A DNA stretch of 64,000 nucleotides from Bog-756 sp963806455. GTDB lineage: Bacteria; Actinomycetota; Acidimicrobiia; Acidimicrobiales; RAAP-2. Below are positions 62,261-64,000 of the stretch, in pieces; the stretch's first letter is position 1, and each line of letters opens with the position of its first letter. The DNA lies in NCBI GenBank assembly GCA_963806455.1, contig CAWDXZ010000001.1:62001-126000 (forward strand), written 5' to 3'. Under the pieces are notes generated by a model, which worked only from the letters and a program-made list of their open reading frames with translations, was not told the origin of the DNA and did not search any database. The translations under genes and the position numbers were made by a program.

Positions 62261-62929
62261 ATGAGCGATCTGCTCCTGGCCGACGAACGAGAGGCGGTCG
62301 CCGCCGCCAGCCGCCACCTGGCTGAGAAGGGCCTGGTCATCGGCACAGCCGGCAATATCTCCGCCCGGCAGGGAGACCTCATCGCGGTGACGCCCACCGG
62401 ATCGGACCTGGCCACGGTCACGGCCGACATGGTCACGGTCATCGATCTGGACGGCGAGGTCGTGGACGGCGAACTGGCGCCCACCTCCGAGGTGCCGCTC
62501 CACACCGGGATCTACGCTGCCACCAACGCGCTGGCCATCACCCATGCCCATGCGATGGCGTCCACCGCGCTCTCGTGCACGCATGACGAGCTGCCGCCTC
62601 TGCACTACAGCTGCCTCGGCCTCGGGGGCGCCCCCCGGACCGCGGCCTACGCCACCTTCGGCTCGCAGGAACTGGCCGACAACGTCATCGAGGCGCTCAA
62701 GGGTCGGAACGCGGCCATGATGCAGAACCACGGCTCGATCGCCTACGCCAGCACCATGGACCAGGCGGTGGAGCGTCTCGAGCTGCTCGAATGGCTGGCC
62801 GAGCTGTACTGGCGGGCTGCGTCCCTCGGGACGCCCCGGGTGCTGACCGACAAGGACTTCGAGGCCATCATCGTCTCGGCCATGGAGCGCGGGTACGGCA
62901 GCCTGAAGCAGGTGGACAAGAGCGGCTAA
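62261..62929 (+). CDS. Class II aldolase/adducin family protein
   Basis: 222 residues. GTAGNISARQGDL is the phosphate loop. The catalytic Glu is in TSEVPLHTGIY, two metal His in THAHAMAST, and the third His in MQNHGSIAY. This is fuculose-phosphate/ribulose-phosphate aldolase-like. GAGGAAACC is the ribosome binding site. The sugar substrate is not fixed by sequence. It is divergent from the F420 reductase gene. Confidence 0.85.
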   Translation: MSDLLLADEREAVAAASRHLAEKGLVIGTAGNISARQGDLIAVTPTGSDLATVTADMVTVIDLDGEVVDGELAPTSEVPLHTGIYAATNALAITHAHAMASTALSCTHDELPPLHYSCLGLGGAPRTAAYATFGSQELADNVIEALKGRNAAMMQNHGSIAYASTMDQAVERLELLEWLAELYWRAASLGTPRVLTDKDFEAIIVSAMERGYGSLKQVDKSG

Positions 62930-62986
62930 CCGCCCGCCGCCCGCGCCCGCCGCCCAACGCCCAACGCCCAACGCCCGCCGCTCGAG
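62930..62986. repeat. CGCCCAA-type tandem repeats
   Basis: CCGCCCGCCGCCC and CGCCCAACGCCCAACGCCC: short G/C-rich direct repeats (period 7 in the second part) in the gap between the aldolase and the amidohydrolase. Possible simple-sequence instability site. No gene. Confidence 0.6.
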
Positions 62987-64000
62987 TCAGCGGACCAGGT
63001 GGGCGCCGGCCGATCCCATGAGGAACAGGAAGTTGTCCACGTAGAACTGCCGGCGGACCTCGTCGCTGGCGTCCCCGAGCGAGGCCTCGAAGCGCTCGAG
63101 CGGCCTGCGACCCCCCTCCACGTGGGGGTAGTCGGAGGAGAACATGGGGAGATCGGGACCGCCCTGCTGGATGATCCAACCCACGTCCTCGGTCGGGTAC
63201 GGCGTGAAGCGGACCTGTCGGTGCACGTAGTCGGACGGTCGCATCGACAGGCCCTGTAGCCGCTCCTCGTGCCGGTGGAAGGCGTCGAAGGCCGACTCCA
63301 TCTGGCGCAGCCAGGACGGCACCCAGATCGCACCCTGCTCGATCACCCCGATCCGGAGCTCGGGGAACTGCTCCAGCACGCCGTCGAAGATCAAGGTGGC
63401 CAGGGTCTGGGCCGGTGGGACGGGGATGCCCATGTAGTCGACGGATCGGAAGTTCTCGTCCCCGCCGTGGAAGTCGTGGGGGACCGGGAGGCCGTTGACG
63501 AAGTAGTGGGGGTCGATCAGAGGGCCGGTGCCGCCCACGTGGAACACCACGGGGATGCCGGCCTCTTCGGCCTGGGCCCACACGCCGAAGAGGTCACGAT
63601 GGCTCGGGGAGAACGACGGCGGGCAACCCGAGGCGACGAGGAGGGCGGCCGCCCCCTGGGCCAGCGCCTCCCCGGCGGCCCGGGCGGCCCGGTCAGGGTC
63701 GGCCAGCGGGACATAGCAGGACGGGAGCAGCCGGTCGTCGACCGAGCAGAACTCGAGCATGCCGCGGTTGTGGGCCCGGGCCGCGGCGTAGGCGAGGTCG
63801 ACATCGGACGAGTGCTCCAGATCGTGCAGCCGACCGTTGTGGAACGTGTTGAAGACCAGCTGGCTGCTGAAGCCGAGGAGGTCGAGGGCCCGCGGCCGGT
63901 CCTCGGCGATGAACCCGCCGGTGGCGGCGAAATTCTTCCGCAGCATGATCTCGGCATCCTCGACGGCCCGGTACTCCTCGGAAGCGTGCCGTTGGCGCAG
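62987..64000 (-). CDS. Amidohydrolase family 2 protein, 5' end outside window
   Basis: The frame runs off the right edge (in-frame LRQRHASEEYRAVEDAEIML before MLRKNFAATGGF), so the metal-site start is not seen. Visible: PVVFHVGGTGPLIDP (His), FSSDYPHVEGGRRPLERFE (Asp), and VHRQVRFTPYPTEDVGWI. It is a close paralogue of the gene at 9735-10865. A role in aromatic or steroid breakdown is inference. At least 337 residues are present. Confidence 0.85.
   Translation of the reverse strand: MRQRHASEEYRAVEDAEIMLRKNFAATGGFIAEDRPRALDLLGFSSQLVFNTFHNGRLHDLEHSSDVDLAYAAARAHNRGMLEFCSVDDRLLPSCYVPLADPDRAARAAGEALAQGAAALLVASGCPPSFSPSHRDLFGVWAQAEEAGIPVVFHVGGTGPLIDPHYFVNGLPVPHDFHGGDENFRSVDYMGIPVPPAQTLATLIFDGVLEQFPELRIGVIEQGAIWVPSWLRQMESAFDAFHRHEERLQGLSMRPSDYVHRQVRFTPYPTEDVGWIIQQGGPDLPMFSSDYPHVEGGRRPLERFEASLGDASDEVRRQFYVDNFLFLMGSAGAHLVR

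Noticed and set aside
62930..62986. CRISPR-like repeat
   Set aside because: The repeats are 6-7 bases of C and G with no spacers; simple sequence only.

Overview
The window reads as chromosomal DNA of a high-GC actinobacterium. Evidence: GTG starts with GGAGG-type ribosome binding sites; several F420-linked families (an LLM-type oxidoreductase, a DDN-like deazaflavin oxidoreductase, an F420:NADP-type dinucleotide reductase); a TIGR03086 (mycothiol-isomerase-like) protein; DUF2510, DUF1918 and DUF2252 proteins; and tandem tyrosine recombinases. An environmental lineage such as Acidimicrobiia would fit, but nothing here fixes the genus.

Positions 1-40,000 are accessory and partly decayed. A GH1 beta-glucosidase sits beside a broken xylulokinase start and a broken xylose isomerase end, with a GT-C membrane glycosyltransferase between them: the scar of a xylose operon. 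Then come small-molecule enzymes (acetyltransferase, Baeyer-Villiger-type monooxygenase, TIM-barrel amidohydrolase, esterase, sulfotransferase), an ANT(6)-like nucleotidyltransferase, and mobile DNA: two related IS3-family elements (14653-15916, broken; 23811-25076, intact), a pair of Tn554/RIT-like tyrosine recombinases (16007-18360) and an IS110-family element (28486 onward). Between them lie an FMN-dependent 2-hydroxyacid oxidase, an HtpX-like protease, a large secreted protein, small DUF genes, a tRNA 3' fragment and intergenic hairpins with a shared CTCAGC/GCTGAG core. At 31-35 kb a branched-chain-type ABC binding lipoprotein and a cysteine-rich protein with an internal duplication face a TetR gene across two palindromic operators; this is the best candidate for an undescribed regulated system. 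Surface genes follow: acyltransferase-3, an LPFTG-anchored fibronectin protein, a LytR_C protein and a broken secreted protein.

Positions 40,000-64,000 are denser, with no mobile elements: alpha/beta hydrolases, an LLM oxidoreductase, CsbD, DUF2252, YbjQ, an EamA transporter, a TrkA-type potassium channel, two MBL-fold hydrolases, SRPBCC and TetR divergent across a palindrome, Gfo/Idh/MocA, an aldo/keto reductase, YceH, an EAL protein, a DUF2510 repeat protein, Nudix, VOC, an F420:NADP-type reductase, a class II aldolase, and an amidohydrolase running off the right edge that is a paralogue of the one at 9.7 kb.

Several genes are broken by single-base frame changes. Some may be sequencing errors rather than true decay, because the changes in the IS3 copy look like single-base losses and the surrounding protein sequence is well conserved.
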